From NCBI GenBank assembly GCA_008081045.1, contig VMDC01000020.1:124001-188000 (forward strand): 64,000 nt of DNA, given 5' to 3'. Below are positions 35,276 to 44,445 of the stretch, in pieces. The first letter of the stretch is position 1. Every line of letters starts with the position of its first letter. The stretch comes from Gammaproteobacteria bacterium. Its GTDB lineage: Bacteria; Pseudomonadota; Gammaproteobacteria; Pseudomonadales; Pseudohongiellaceae. The notes under the pieces are model-generated. The model did no database searches, had not been told where the DNA came from, and saw only the letters and a program-made list of their open reading frames with translations. The translations under genes were made by a program, and so were the position numbers.

Positions 35276-35890
35276 TTAGTCAGAGTGCTCAGGAGCAATT
35301 GACAGTAGGAAGATTTCAGTAAGCTGTCTCACCAGCTTTCTGAATTCGGCGGTGTTCAGGGCTCTCTTCTTCACGCCGTTGAGTGCGGTGAACAACAGTT
35401 CAACGAATGCTCTGGGTTTCATCGGTGTGCGGGCGAAGGTGATTTGCCCTCGGGCCTCTGCTTCACTCAGACTCTTGGTGAGCGCCGCGTGAAAGCGGGC
35501 AAGTTTTTTCGTCATGATCTCGGACGCTAGACTCAGGCTGATGTCCATCAGTTCCGTGCCGTGGGGTGAGTCAGCAATCGGTTCATAAAATATCTGTTCA
35601 AAAACCAGCAGACTCTCTAGAAACCGATCGGCAATTTTGCCGTTGCCCTGCAGCATTGACAAAGCGCTATCGATAGCCTGATCGAGGCGATGGGCGGCCA
35701 GACCCTGAAAAAGGTCCTCCTTATTCTCAAACATCAAGTAAAGGGCCGGGCGCGAAATCCCTGCTGATTTCGCGATGTCGTTCATCGTGGTCCGGCGAAA
35801 TCCATACTGCGCAAAAACGACAGACGCGGCGTCGTAGACTGCGTCCCTTTTGGCTTGATGTTTTGCGGTTGCGATCAGTGGTTTGTTCAT
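35276..35890 (-). CDS. TetR-family transcriptional regulator
   Basis: A 204-residue regulator. The helix-turn-helix lies at residues 16-60: AVYDAASVVFAQYGFRRTTMNDIAKSAGISRPALYLMFENKEDLF. The ligand domain runs through MLQGNGKIADRFLESLLVFEQIFYEPI and MTKKLARFHAALTKSLSEAEARGQITFARTP. TetR proteins are usually repressors released by a small ligand. It is divergent from the molybdenum hydroxylase operon, with a 30-bp palindrome in the shared region (35996-36025), so it likely controls that operon and itself. Confidence 0.87.
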   Translation of the reverse strand: MNKPLIATAKHQAKRDAVYDAASVVFAQYGFRRTTMNDIAKSAGISRPALYLMFENKEDLFQGLAAHRLDQAIDSALSMLQGNGKIADRFLESLLVFEQIFYEPIADSPHGTELMDISLSLASEIMTKKLARFHAALTKSLSEAEARGQITFARTPMKPRAFVELLFTALNGVKKRALNTAEFRKLVRQLTEIFLLSIAPEHSD

Positions 35891-35995
35891 CAGGCAATCA
35901 ATCGGCTTGGCTGAAAGTCAATTGGCGGGTCACTTGGCGAAAAGACAAATAGTGAGTGCGTCACCCAATGAAATACTATACTATGGAACTTAACA

Positions 35996-36025
35996 TTCTG
36001 ACAATTAGAGACTAATGTGTCAGAA
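35996..36025. promoter_or_regulatory. nested palindrome, likely TetR operator
   Basis: Outer arms TTCTGACA (35996-36003) and TGTCAGAA (36018-36025) enclose inner arms ATTAG (36004-36008) and CTAAT (36012-36016) around AGA. It lies in the divergent region, about 100 bp from each gene. A shorter palindrome CAGAAATTCTG (36021-36031) overlaps it, and GTTCTGAAC follows at 36037-36045. The symmetry and location suit a dimeric TetR protein. Confidence 0.65.
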
Positions 36026-36122
36026 ATTCTGATTTTGTTCTGAACATGAAACAAGAGTATCAGACAAGAATATCGGTATCAGGCCCCCGGGCCGCTTCTC
36101 TGACTCGTCAATGGAGGGATCA

Positions 36123-36632
36123 ATGAGTACAACTTTTTGGGTAAACGGCGAGCGCCAGACGGTCGACGTCGATCCGGCCAAACCCCTGCTCTGGGTCTTG
36201 CGAGAGCAACTGGCTCTCACCGGCACGAAGTTTGGCTGCGGCATCGCGCAATGCGGAGCCTGTACTGTCCATATCGATGGTGTCGCGATGAGATCCTGTG
36301 TCACGCCGGTTTCTGATGTAGACGGCAGGCAGGTCACCACCATTGAAGGTCTGGGCTCTGAGTCAGGGGAGTTGCATCCGCTGCAGCAAGCCTGGATTGA
36401 TCATCAGGTGCCGCAGTGCGGATATTGCCAGTCAGGACAGCTGATGTCAGCCACGGCACTGCTGGCCGACAATCCGAACCCTTCTGATGCGGACATCGAT
36501 GCCGCTATGAGCGGGAATATCTGCCGCTGTGGCATGTACGGACGAATTCGCCAAGCGATTAAAGCGACCAGTGTCGCCTCGGCGTCCGATGAACCGTTAT
36601 TTTACAGTGTTGCGGGGGTGGATCATGTCTAA
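36123..36632 (+). CDS. [2Fe-2S] subunit of a molybdenum hydroxylase (IorA-like)
   Basis: A 169-residue iron-sulfur protein with the two cluster-binding domains of xanthine-oxidase-type small subunits. The plant-ferredoxin motif is [16 protein letters not shown] near residues 40-55; the second cluster motif is CGYCQSGQ with ICRCGMY near residues 100-140. It passes electrons from the molybdenum subunit. The closest named example is IorA of isoquinoline 1-oxidoreductase; other aldehyde or xanthine-type dehydrogenases share this arrangement. GGAGGG precedes the ATG. The start of the large subunit overlaps its stop by eight bases. No middle FAD subunit is present. Confidence 0.9.
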   Translation: MSTTFWVNGERQTVDVDPAKPLLWVLREQLALTGTKFGCGIAQCGACTVHIDGVAMRSCVTPVSDVDGRQVTTIEGLGSESGELHPLQQAWIDHQVPQCGYCQSGQLMSATALLADNPNPSDADIDAAMSGNICRCGMYGRIRQAIKATSVASASDEPLFYSVAGVDHV

Positions 36633-38889
36633 GCTGAGCAGACGCGCATTTATCGCAACCGGACTGGTTGCCGGTGGGGGACTGGTCGTGGGCATCGCCA
36701 TGCGGCCCGGCAATCAGGCGAAATCTCTGGCCGCCAAACTGGGCCCGGATGGGGAAGATCTGGTTCACACGTATATCAAGATAGACAGCAACAATGTGGT
36801 CACGGCGGTTATCCCGCATTCAGAAATGGGCCAGGGCGTGCATACCGCGCTCGGGCAGATGCTGGCGGAGGAGCTGGACGCTGACTGGGAACAGGTTCAG
36901 GTTGAAGAAGCACCCGCGATCGGTGAATACGCCAGCTATTCTGCCGGACGGCGATATCTCTTCGCCAATGTCGATTTTCCCAATCTGGTCATCCCGACAG
37001 TCGACGGCATGATGATGAACGTCGCTGACACGCTGAACCTGCAGATCACCGGCGGCAGTATGAGTGTGCGCACGACAGGAATTCTGGCAATGAGAATCGC
37101 CGGTGCCGCCACGCGGGAGATGCTGCAGCAGGCGGCAGCAGAATCCTGGGGAGTGCCCGTTGAGGAGGTGACCACTGCGGACAGCCACGTCATCCATGCG
37201 GCGAGTAACAGACGGGAACCCTACGCAGCATTTGCCGATACGGTCGCGGCGATGTCTCCTTCGCAGACTCCGCAATTCAAGAATCCGGCGGACTACAAAA
37301 TCGTGGGCAAGTTTGTTCCGCGCAGAGACATCCCGGCGAAGGTAGACGGATCAGCAAAATTTGCTCTGGATGTGCGCGTTCCCGACATGGCTTACGCCAG
37401 CGTGGTTCGCTCGCCGGTGCCCGGCGGCAGCGTCGTCGAACTTGATGACGGCGCGGCGCGGTCCATGGCAGGTGTCATTGATGTTGTTGTGATTCCGCAG
37501 TCTTCCGTGGGCGGGATGCTCGGGGAAACGTTATCAACCGAAGCGGTCGCTGTTGTGGCCGACAGTTACTGGACGGCAAACGAGGCGGTCAAAACGCTGC
37601 AGGTCACCTGGAGTGAAACCGGATTTGAATCTGTTGACAGCGATGGCATTTATGCCCAGTTCGAGCGGGATATTACCGGCGGAACCGAACGACAGAGTGA
37701 TCGGGTCACGGGTGAGGTCTCTGCTGAATTTGCCTCTGCCGCTCGCGTGATCGATGCAGACTATCACGTGCCTTTTCTGGCCCACACCTGCATGGAACCC
37801 TTGAATGCCACGGCTGATGTGAAAAGTGGTCGCGCGGAGATTTGGGTTGGCTGCCAGAATCCGTTGGGATTCCGCCGGGACGTTGCAGCCATCCTGAATA
37901 TGGATCCGGAACAGGTTACTTTACACAACCACATGATGGGTGGCGGCTTCGGGCGAAAGGCCCGGCCTGACTACGCCATGCAGGTGGCGCTGCTGTCACG
38001 CTCAGTTGGCCGTCCGGTCCAGTTGATCTGGTCCCGTGAAGAAGACGTCCGTCAGGATTTCTACCGGCCTGCCGTACAGAGTCGATTTCGGGCAGCTTTC
38101 GACAGTAGTGACCGGCTGGTCGCGTGGGAAAATACCTATACGAACAAGAACGAACCAATTGAGGCTCCGCTGATCCCCTACCGGGTAGCCGCGCAGGATA
38201 TTGGCTACGTCAGCAGTCCGGTACATATTCCTTTCGGAGCCTGGCGCAGTGTTGACCACTCGCAGCATGGCTTTTTCACGGAGTCCTTTATTGATGAAGC
38301 CGCTGTTGCGGTCGGCAGGGATCCTTACGAGTTCCGTGCTGAGTTGCTGCAGGACAATCCCAGGCATCTTGCAGTCCTGAGGCGCGCTGCCGAGGAAGCA
38401 GACTGGAATCGCCCGCTGGGAGCGGGACGTGGTCGCGGCATATCGCTGCAAGAATCCTTCGGTTCACTGGTTGCCCAGGTGGTCGAGGTGACGGTAACAG
38501 ACGGGCAGCTCTCGGTAGACAGGGTGGTTGCAGTGATTGATCCCGGTCTCGCGGTTGCGCCTGACGGTATTGCAGCACAGCTGGAGTCCGGAATTATCTA
38601 TGGTCTGACTGCAGCGCTCCATGGCGAGATCACGGTTGAGAACGGTGCGGTGGTACAGAGCAACTTCCACGATTATCCCTCAGTAAGGATGCGTGAAGCG
38701 CCCCGAATCGAAACCCATGTGATCAACAGCGGTCATGATATCGGTGGTGCCGGCGAGCCGGGGACACCGGGTATCGCACCGGCCCTGGCCAATGCAGTGT
38801 TCGACGCCACCGGTCTGCGCATCAGGCAGCTGCCGCTTGGCAATTTTGATCTGAACTACCAGGCCGAAGAAGAGGGTGTCGTGGGCTGA
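36625..38889 (+). CDS. molybdopterin-binding subunit of a molybdenum hydroxylase (IorB-like), Tat-exported
   Basis: A 754-residue catalytic subunit. The N-terminus [21 protein letters not shown] is a twin-arginine signal. Molybdopterin motifs include [20 protein letters not shown], a second MCD-binding region around [25 protein letters not shown], and [18 protein letters not shown] with the catalytic glutamate. It hydroxylates an N-heterocycle or oxidises an aldehyde, using water as oxygen source. The small subunit has no signal, so the pair would be co-exported by the Tat hitch-hiker route. GGGGGTGG precedes the ATG. The operon is closed by the terminator at 38950. Confidence 0.88.
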   Translation: MSKLSRRAFIATGLVAGGGLVVGIAMRPGNQAKSLAAKLGPDGEDLVHTYIKIDSNNVVTAVIPHSEMGQGVHTALGQMLAEELDADWEQVQVEEAPAIGEYASYSAGRRYLFANVDFPNLVIPTVDGMMMNVADTLNLQITGGSMSVRTTGILAMRIAGAATREMLQQAAAESWGVPVEEVTTADSHVIHAASNRREPYAAFADTVAAMSPSQTPQFKNPADYKIVGKFVPRRDIPAKVDGSAKFALDVRVPDMAYASVVRSPVPGGSVVELDDGAARSMAGVIDVVVIPQSSVGGMLGETLSTEAVAVVADSYWTANEAVKTLQVTWSETGFESVDSDGIYAQFERDITGGTERQSDRVTGEVSAEFASAARVIDADYHVPFLAHTCMEPLNATADVKSGRAEIWVGCQNPLGFRRDVAAILNMDPEQVTLHNHMMGGGFGRKARPDYAMQVALLSRSVGRPVQLIWSREEDVRQDFYRPAVQSRFRAAFDSSDRLVAWENTYTNKNEPIEAPLIPYRVAAQDIGYVSSPVHIPFGAWRSVDHSQHGFFTESFIDEAAVAVGRDPYEFRAELLQDNPRHLAVLRRAAEEADWNRPLGAGRGRGISLQESFGSLVAQVVEVTVTDGQLSVDRVVAVIDPGLAVAPDGIAAQLESGIIYGLTAALHGEITVENGAVVQSNFHDYPSVRMREAPRIETHVINSGHDIGGAGEPGTPGIAPALANAVFDATGLRIRQLPLGNFDLNYQAEEEGVVG

Positions 38890-38949
38890 TTAAGACGCAC
38901 CAAACGGGTCTGAAGCCCGGTCAGGCATTGAACGCTGGCTGGTGGAATC

Positions 38950-38979
38950 AAAAGGGCAACCGAGCGGTTGCCTTTTTTT
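38950..38979. terminator. bidirectional intrinsic terminator
   Basis: GGCAACC and GGTTGCC form a stem with GAGC as the loop (38955-38972). AAAA precedes it and seven T follow (38973-38979), so it can act on both strands. It separates the molybdenum hydroxylase operon from the convergent GPH symporter. Confidence 0.88.
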
Positions 38980-39025
38980 GATCAGAAACCTCGATCTCAC
39001 TCGGAATGCCGGGCAACTCCGAAGA

Positions 39026-40471
39026 TCAGTTCCTTCCGCGGAGAGTCTCCAACTGGTGCCTGATTGCGTAGGCTTTTTCTTCTGTAAGCCCGTACGAGGA
39101 GATTACCCAGATTGCCAGCGCAGAAGTCAGAGCGGGAAATCCTGCATCAAACACCCGCAACGCGGTTAATGCGGTCTCGCTCTGATCGCCCCCGAGCGCA
39201 ACGTCAAATCCTGTGGCGTTCAGCAGGAAGCCTCCGGCGGCAATCGCCAGCGCCTGTCCAAGTTTGACTACCCACCAGAAAATTGAGCCAAACATCCCTT
39301 CCCGTCGCGCTCTGGTTTGCAGCTCGTCATAGTCCACGACGTCAGCGACCAGTGACGGCATGAGTGTAAACAGACCACCAAATCCAAAGGCAATCAGAGG
39401 CGCGGGCACGAGCAACAGCCACGGCAGTTCAGGCGTGTAACAGAACCATTTGAGAAGATAGCCAACGATGGAGACGCCAGTGGAAAAGAAAAACGCTTTC
39501 TTTTTGCCGTATGTGGTAGACAGGCGCGTTACCAGAGGGATCACCGCAAACGTAGTCATTGCCGCAATGGTGCCTGCGTAACCGGCATATTCAGCTCCCG
39601 CTACAGTGTCCCCGCCGAATACGTAGTAGATAATGACGTAGTACTGGAATGCGGCAACCATGATGAAGCCATTGAAGACGAGAAACGTGGCGGTGCAGAG
39701 CTTCCTGAAGGCGCTGACTTTGAGTGTAGCCATAAATCCGGAAAAAAATTCTCTGATGTTAGCCAGTGTCCTCTGCGTGAAGCCTGTCGCTTTGCCTTCC
39801 GGTCCGTCAGCTGTATGAGACGGTGTGACAAAGCGTTCACGTAAAAAGACTGCGGGAACCACACCCAGACCGATGATAACGGCTGCCAGCATGATGGCGA
39901 GCCCTCCTGCGCCGTCAACCATATTCTCAAAGTAGGTTTCATTCTGGATCAGAACCAATAACCAGGGCGTCAGCAAATAGGCGAACTGACCCATGAAATT
40001 CTGAACCCCCATCAGTCGGGTGCGCTCGTGATAGTCGGGTGTTAATTCATATCCGAGCGCGACCCAGGGAGTGACGAAAATGGTATAGGCGAGATAGAAA
40101 AGAAAGGAGCCGATCAGGAAATACCAGAAGTAGTAGTTCTCACTTCTGTTATCCGGCAGCTGCCAGAGCAGCGCGAAGACAATCCCCACCAGAATCGCGC
40201 CGCAAAAAATGTAGGGTCTCCTGCGCCCCCAGCGGCTTCGCGTGTTATCCGAGATATAGCCCATCAGCGGGTCGGTGATGGCGTCGGTCAGTCGGGGCAA
40301 AGCGCCCAGCAGGCCAACCAGGGCAGGATTCATCCCCAGGCCTAAGTTCAGCACGATGAGCATTCTGCCGATTGAATCGGCCAGCAAGTTGTTGACGAAA
40401 GCGCCGCACCCGTAGAAAAACTTCTGCGGGAATGGAATCTTGTCTTCGGATGCTGTGGCAGCTTGCTCCAT
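39026..40471 (-). CDS. GPH-family sugar:cation symporter (MFS)
   Basis: A 481-residue transporter with about twelve helices. The glycoside-pentoside-hexuronide signature is present: DAITDPLMGYISDNTRSRWGRRRPY, then WVALGYELTPDYHERTRLMGVQ and FGGLFTLMPSLVADVVDYDELQTRARREGMFGS. Such carriers import disaccharides or glycosides with Na+ or H+. The start at 40471 is preceded by GGGGAGA; the longer reading adds 28 residues. A LacI-type operator lies 21 bp upstream (40493-40506). It is divergent from the GH3 beta-glucosidase, which fits delivery of a beta-glucoside for intracellular cleavage. Confidence 0.88.
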   Translation of the reverse strand: MEQAATASEDKIPFPQKFFYGCGAFVNNLLADSIGRMLIVLNLGLGMNPALVGLLGALPRLTDAITDPLMGYISDNTRSRWGRRRPYIFCGAILVGIVFALLWQLPDNRSENYYFWYFLIGSFLFYLAYTIFVTPWVALGYELTPDYHERTRLMGVQNFMGQFAYLLTPWLLVLIQNETYFENMVDGAGGLAIMLAAVIIGLGVVPAVFLRERFVTPSHTADGPEGKATGFTQRTLANIREFFSGFMATLKVSAFRKLCTATFLVFNGFIMVAAFQYYVIIYYVFGGDTVAGAEYAGYAGTIAAMTTFAVIPLVTRLSTTYGKKKAFFFSTGVSIVGYLLKWFCYTPELPWLLLVPAPLIAFGFGGLFTLMPSLVADVVDYDELQTRARREGMFGSIFWWVVKLGQALAIAAGGFLLNATGFDVALGGDQSETALTALRVFDAGFPALTSALAIWVISSYGLTEEKAYAIRHQLETLRGRN

Positions 40472-40492
40472 GCGGATCAGTCTCCCCTTGAT

Positions 40493-40506
40493 TGACAGCG
40501 TTGTCA
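40493..40506 (-). promoter_or_regulatory. LacI-type operator in front of the GPH symporter
   Basis: TGACAGCGTTGTCA, the reverse complement of the receptor operators at 47100 and 47136, is a 5-4-5 palindrome with central CG, typical of LacI-family sites. It lies between the symporter start and a possible -10 (TATCAAT) on the reverse strand, where binding would block transcription. Confidence 0.78.
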
Positions 40507-40606
40507 AATATTGATAGAAATCGCCCCGCTCAGGGTCGTTTGTGCAGCTTTCCAAGAGTGGGCTGGACGGACCAAAAGGAAAAACAAATTTACAACGGGT
40601 GAGCCT

Positions 40607-40632
40607 GTTCAGCGCCGCCGGGCTGGCTGAAC
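40607..40632. promoter_or_regulatory. inverted repeat in the GH3 leader
   Basis: GTTCAGC (40607-40613) and GCTGAAC (40626-40632) flank a GC-rich 12-nt spacer just upstream of the GGGGGGAG ribosome-binding site of the GH3 gene. It could be a leader hairpin or a second type of operator. It is unlike the LacI site. Confidence 0.45.
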
Positions 40633-40652
40633 TTCGGGGGGAGTAAAATCAC

Positions 40653-42863
40653 GTGGAAAATACAAGCGCCTTACAACTGGTGCGGGAGACTGATGATTTC
40701 GTTGCATCACTCATCGCCCAGATGGATCTCGCTGAAAAAATCGGTCAGATGTGTCAGATCGATGTCGCGGGAGAAGCGCTTTCGGAAGAGCTGAAGGCAA
40801 GACTCTCGGCCGGTGAAGTCGGCTCGATTATCAACCAGGTTGACGTCGAACTGGTGAATGAAATTCAGCGTGTCGCGGTAGAAGAAAGCCGTCTCGGCAT
40901 TCCATTGCTCATCGGGCGAGATGTGATTCACGGGTTTAAAACAGTTTTGCCCATTCCGATCGGGCAGGCTGCGAGCTGGAATAGGGATTTGGTCGAGGCT
41001 GGCGCAAGAATTTCGGCTCTGGAAGCGGCAAGGGCCGGCGTCAACTGGACTTTCGCACCGATGCTCGACATTGCCAGAGACCCGAGATGGGGAAGGGTCG
41101 CTGAGAGTTTCGGTGAGGATCCGTTTCTGGCATCGGTGCTCGGGGCGGCCATGGTCAGCGGATTTCAGGGACAGTCGCTCAGGGACAACGGATCCATAGC
41201 GGCCTGTGCCAAGCATTTTGCCGGTTACGGCGCAGCAGAAAGCGGGCGGGACTACGCCACGACCAATATTCCCGAAAATGAGCTGCGCAATGTGTATCTG
41301 CAGCCGTTTCATGCTGCCGTGACAGCCGGCGCAGCCACAGTGATGACATCCTTTGGTGACCTGAACGGCATTCCCTGTACTGCTAATGGCTTTTTATTGC
41401 GGCAGATATTGCGGGAGGAATGGGGTTTCTCCGGGTTTGTTGTCAGTGACTGGGACTCTGTATTTCATCTCAAGATTCATGGCCTGACTGCAGACGACGC
41501 AGGGTCAGCCTTAGAGGCGGCACAAGCCGGGGTGGACATGGAAATGGCCAGCACCACCTACAAACAATATCTCGCCCAACTGGTTGAGCAGGGCAAGCTG
41601 TCTGAATCAGTCATTGATCAGGCTGTTGCCCGGATTCTCAGGCTGAAACTGGCGCTTGGTCTCTTTGAAAATCCCTACACCGAACCTGAAGCGCTGCCGG
41701 CTTATGGCAATACGCAAGCGCTGGATGTCGCCCGACAGACTGCCAGAGAAAGCATTGTCATGCTGAAGAATGCAGAGACGCTGCTCCCACTGTCCGCGAA
41801 TACGCTGCGTTCGATAGCCGTTGTCGGGCCTCTGGCCGATGCGCCGTATGAGCAACTCGGGACCTGGATTTTTGATGGCGATTCCGCACTGAGTGTGACC
41901 CCTCTCGAAGCGATTCGACGCCGGGTGGGGCCTGAAGTGGAAGTGAACTTCTTTCAAGCGATGGCAACGTCCCGCGATCGCAATACTGACGCCTTTGAGG
42001 CGGTAGCCGAGGCAGCCGGTCAGTCTGATGTCGTGCTGATGTTCCTCGGAGAAGAGTCAATTCTCTCCGGCGAGGCACACTGCCGCGCGGATATTAATCT
42101 GCCCGGCGCGCAGGCAGAACTGGTCCGCAAACTGAAAGCTGCCGGTAAGCCAATTATTGCCGTGATTCTGGCAGGAAGACCTCTGACCCTGACGAACGTC
42201 ATCGATGAGATTGATGCGCTGTTGTTTGCCTGGCATCCGGGTACGATGGGAGGTGAAGCAATTTCTGACTTATTGTTCGGTGATTTCTCGCCATCAGGGA
42301 AACTGCCGGTCAGCTTTCCGCGCCACGTCGGACAGGTGCCCGTTTACTACAATCACAAGAATTCCGGCAAGCCCCCTTCGGATGATGCCATCGTACACAT
42401 CGACGACATAGATGCGAATGCGACACAAACATCACTCGGTATGACGGCCTTTCACCTTGATGAAGGTTTCCGCCCACTGTTCCCCTTTGGTTTTGGATTG
42501 TCTTACGCAGACTTCGCGTACGCTAAGCTTTCCTGTGATAAGCAACAGGTTCGTCTTGGCGAAACGCTGCGTATCAGCGCAGAAGTTTCGAATCAGGGCT
42601 CCTGTAAAGCGATCGAGACGGTGCAGCTTTACATCCGGGATCTGGTCGGCAACGTCACGCGACCGGTACGAGAGCTGAAAGGCTTTCGTCGTATTGAGCT
42701 AGAACCCGGACAGACCGAGACTGTGACCTTTGATCTGCACACTGATGATCTGGCTTTTTTCGGGCGTGACCAGCAGCGCGTCATTGAAGCGGGTGAGTTC
42801 AGAGTCTGGATTGGGGGATCTTCGGAAGCTGAGCTGGAGACCGGCTTCTCCCTGATTGATTGA
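40653..42863 (+). CDS. bglX: GH3-family beta-glucosidase
   Basis: A 736-residue glycoside hydrolase. The N-terminal TIM barrel includes GRDVIHGFKTVLPIPIGQAASWN, FAPMLDIARDPRWGRVAESFGEDP, ACAKHFAGYGAAESGRDY and FVVSDWDSVFH, with the nucleophile Asp near residue 266. The alpha/beta sandwich follows, ending in PFGFGLSYADFAY, and a fibronectin III-like domain closes the protein. It releases glucose from beta-glucosides or laminari- and cello-oligosaccharides. No signal peptide is visible, so it should act in the cytoplasm. It starts with GTG behind GGGGGGAG. The sugar porter follows after 16 bp. Confidence 0.9.
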   Translation: MENTSALQLVRETDDFVASLIAQMDLAEKIGQMCQIDVAGEALSEELKARLSAGEVGSIINQVDVELVNEIQRVAVEESRLGIPLLIGRDVIHGFKTVLPIPIGQAASWNRDLVEAGARISALEAARAGVNWTFAPMLDIARDPRWGRVAESFGEDPFLASVLGAAMVSGFQGQSLRDNGSIAACAKHFAGYGAAESGRDYATTNIPENELRNVYLQPFHAAVTAGAATVMTSFGDLNGIPCTANGFLLRQILREEWGFSGFVVSDWDSVFHLKIHGLTADDAGSALEAAQAGVDMEMASTTYKQYLAQLVEQGKLSESVIDQAVARILRLKLALGLFENPYTEPEALPAYGNTQALDVARQTARESIVMLKNAETLLPLSANTLRSIAVVGPLADAPYEQLGTWIFDGDSALSVTPLEAIRRRVGPEVEVNFFQAMATSRDRNTDAFEAVAEAAGQSDVVLMFLGEESILSGEAHCRADINLPGAQAELVRKLKAAGKPIIAVILAGRPLTLTNVIDEIDALLFAWHPGTMGGEAISDLLFGDFSPSGKLPVSFPRHVGQVPVYYNHKNSGKPPSDDAIVHIDDIDANATQTSLGMTAFHLDEGFRPLFPFGFGLSYADFAYAKLSCDKQQVRLGETLRISAEVSNQGSCKAIETVQLYIRDLVGNVTRPVRELKGFRRIELEPGQTETVTFDLHTDDLAFFGRDQQRVIEAGEFRVWIGGSSEAELETGFSLID

Positions 42864-42879
42864 GCCGGGAGAATCATTG

Positions 42880-44442
42880 ATGCGCCCGCGGCGATATTCC
42901 GTTTCTCACGTTGCCCTGATCGTTGCTCTGGGTGGTTTCCTGATGGGTTTTGACACGTCGGTGATCTCCGGTGTCGTCAGTTTTGTTGAAGTGGAATTTA
43001 CGCTCAGCAGTTTGCAGCTGGGTTGGTCTGTTTCATCTCTGACCTTGGCATCGACTGTAGCCATGTTTGGCGCCGGCCCGTTAAGTGATCGCCTCGGCAG
43101 GAAACCTGTGCTCAAGCTTGCTGCCCTGTTGTTCGCTGTCTCCGCCGTCGCCTCCGCTTTTGCCGCAAATTTCTGGATGTTTGTGACTGCCAGAATGCTG
43201 GGCGGGCTCGGAGTCGGTGCCTCTCTGATCATTGCACCCATGTACATTGCAGAGATAGCCCCACCGGAATCGCGCGGGCGACTGGTCTCTTTTAACCAGT
43301 TTAATATCGTCATTGGAATTTCACTCGCCTTCTTTTCAAACTACCTTATTCTCATTCTGGGTGAGTCTGGCTCGGAGTTTGCCACGACGTTTGATCTGAA
43401 TAAATCTGCCTGGCGCTGGATGCTGGGGATAGAACTGTTGCCGGCAGTCCTGTACTTCGTCGCACTCTTTCGGGTTCCAGAGAGCCCCCGGTGGCTGCTG
43501 ATGCAGGGAAGGGCTGAAGAGGCAAGCGCTGTGCTCCAGAGCCTTGAGGGAGCGGATGGCAGCGAGCAAGCTCTGGCAGCGTTGAGGGAGGGTTTGTTAG
43601 CCGAGTCCAGCAGCGAGGCAGTCTCATGGCGCGAGCTGTTCCAGCCTTCCATGCGGCTGGTCCTTATTTTGGGCGTGACTGTTGGCATTCTGCAGCAGAT
43701 TACCGGCATCAATGCCGTGTTCTATTACGCCCCCATGATTTTCGAGCAGTCAGGAATCGGCACCAATGCCGCTTTCATGCAGGCAGTCTTGGTAGGGCTT
43801 ACCAATGTCGTCTTTACGATCCTTGCCCTGCTGCTCATTGACCGCCTCGGGCGGCGGGTTCTGTTGAGTGCTGGCTTGGCCGGTATTGCGCTGTCCATGC
43901 TGACCCTGGCTTACGGTTTCAGTACAGCGACCTATCAGCTGGATCAGACTGCGATAGCGTCACTGCCGGCCGAGATGAATCGGCCAGCTCTTGAGGCATT
44001 GGCTGACAGCACCTACTTCAGTGATCTGGAATTTCGCGAGGCAGTGAGCTTGGCGCTTGGATCAGAGCAGTTTGCCGCCTTTCAGGCGCAATTGACCGGC
44101 GCAGCGATTCAGCTCAACTCTGTGTTGATTCTGACTGCAATACTGGCCTTTGTGGCCAGCTTTGCGGTGTCGATCGGGCCGGTGATGTGGGTGCTGTTTT
44201 CGGAACTGTTTCCCAATCGTCTGCGAGGGAAGGCCATTTCGTTCGCGGGCTTGATCAATTCCTCAATCGCTTTCCTTGTCACTTTTTTATTTCCGTGGGA
44301 ATTGGAAACTGTGGGGATTGCCAGCACATTCCTGATTTATGGGCTATTCGCCGCGTGCGGCGTAGTATTCGTCATTCGGTTGATGCCGGAAACTAAGGGC
44401 AGGTCGCTTGAGCAACTTGAACGCGACCTGGTGGAGAACTGA
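42880..44442 (+). CDS. MFS sugar porter
   Basis: A 520-residue sugar transporter with about twelve helices. The sugar-porter family motifs are evident: GFDTSVISGVVSF, DRLGRKP after TM2, PMYIAEIAPPESRGRLVSFNQ, VPESPRWLLMQGR, GILQQITGINAVFYYAP, and the C-terminal LMPETKGRSLEQLE. Glucose, xylose or a related hexose imported with H+ is the likely substrate. A loop of about 60 residues between TM9 and TM10 (QLDQTAIASLPAEMNRPALEAL to SLALGSEQF) is longer than usual. GGGAGAA precedes the ATG. It sits between two glycosidases in one operon. Confidence 0.9.
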   Translation: MRPRRYSVSHVALIVALGGFLMGFDTSVISGVVSFVEVEFTLSSLQLGWSVSSLTLASTVAMFGAGPLSDRLGRKPVLKLAALLFAVSAVASAFAANFWMFVTARMLGGLGVGASLIIAPMYIAEIAPPESRGRLVSFNQFNIVIGISLAFFSNYLILILGESGSEFATTFDLNKSAWRWMLGIELLPAVLYFVALFRVPESPRWLLMQGRAEEASAVLQSLEGADGSEQALAALREGLLAESSSEAVSWRELFQPSMRLVLILGVTVGILQQITGINAVFYYAPMIFEQSGIGTNAAFMQAVLVGLTNVVFTILALLLIDRLGRRVLLSAGLAGIALSMLTLAYGFSTATYQLDQTAIASLPAEMNRPALEALADSTYFSDLEFREAVSLALGSEQFAAFQAQLTGAAIQLNSVLILTAILAFVASFAVSIGPVMWVLFSELFPNRLRGKAISFAGLINSSIAFLVTFLFPWELETVGIASTFLIYGLFAACGVVFVIRLMPETKGRSLEQLERDLVEN

Positions 44443-44445
44443 TAT

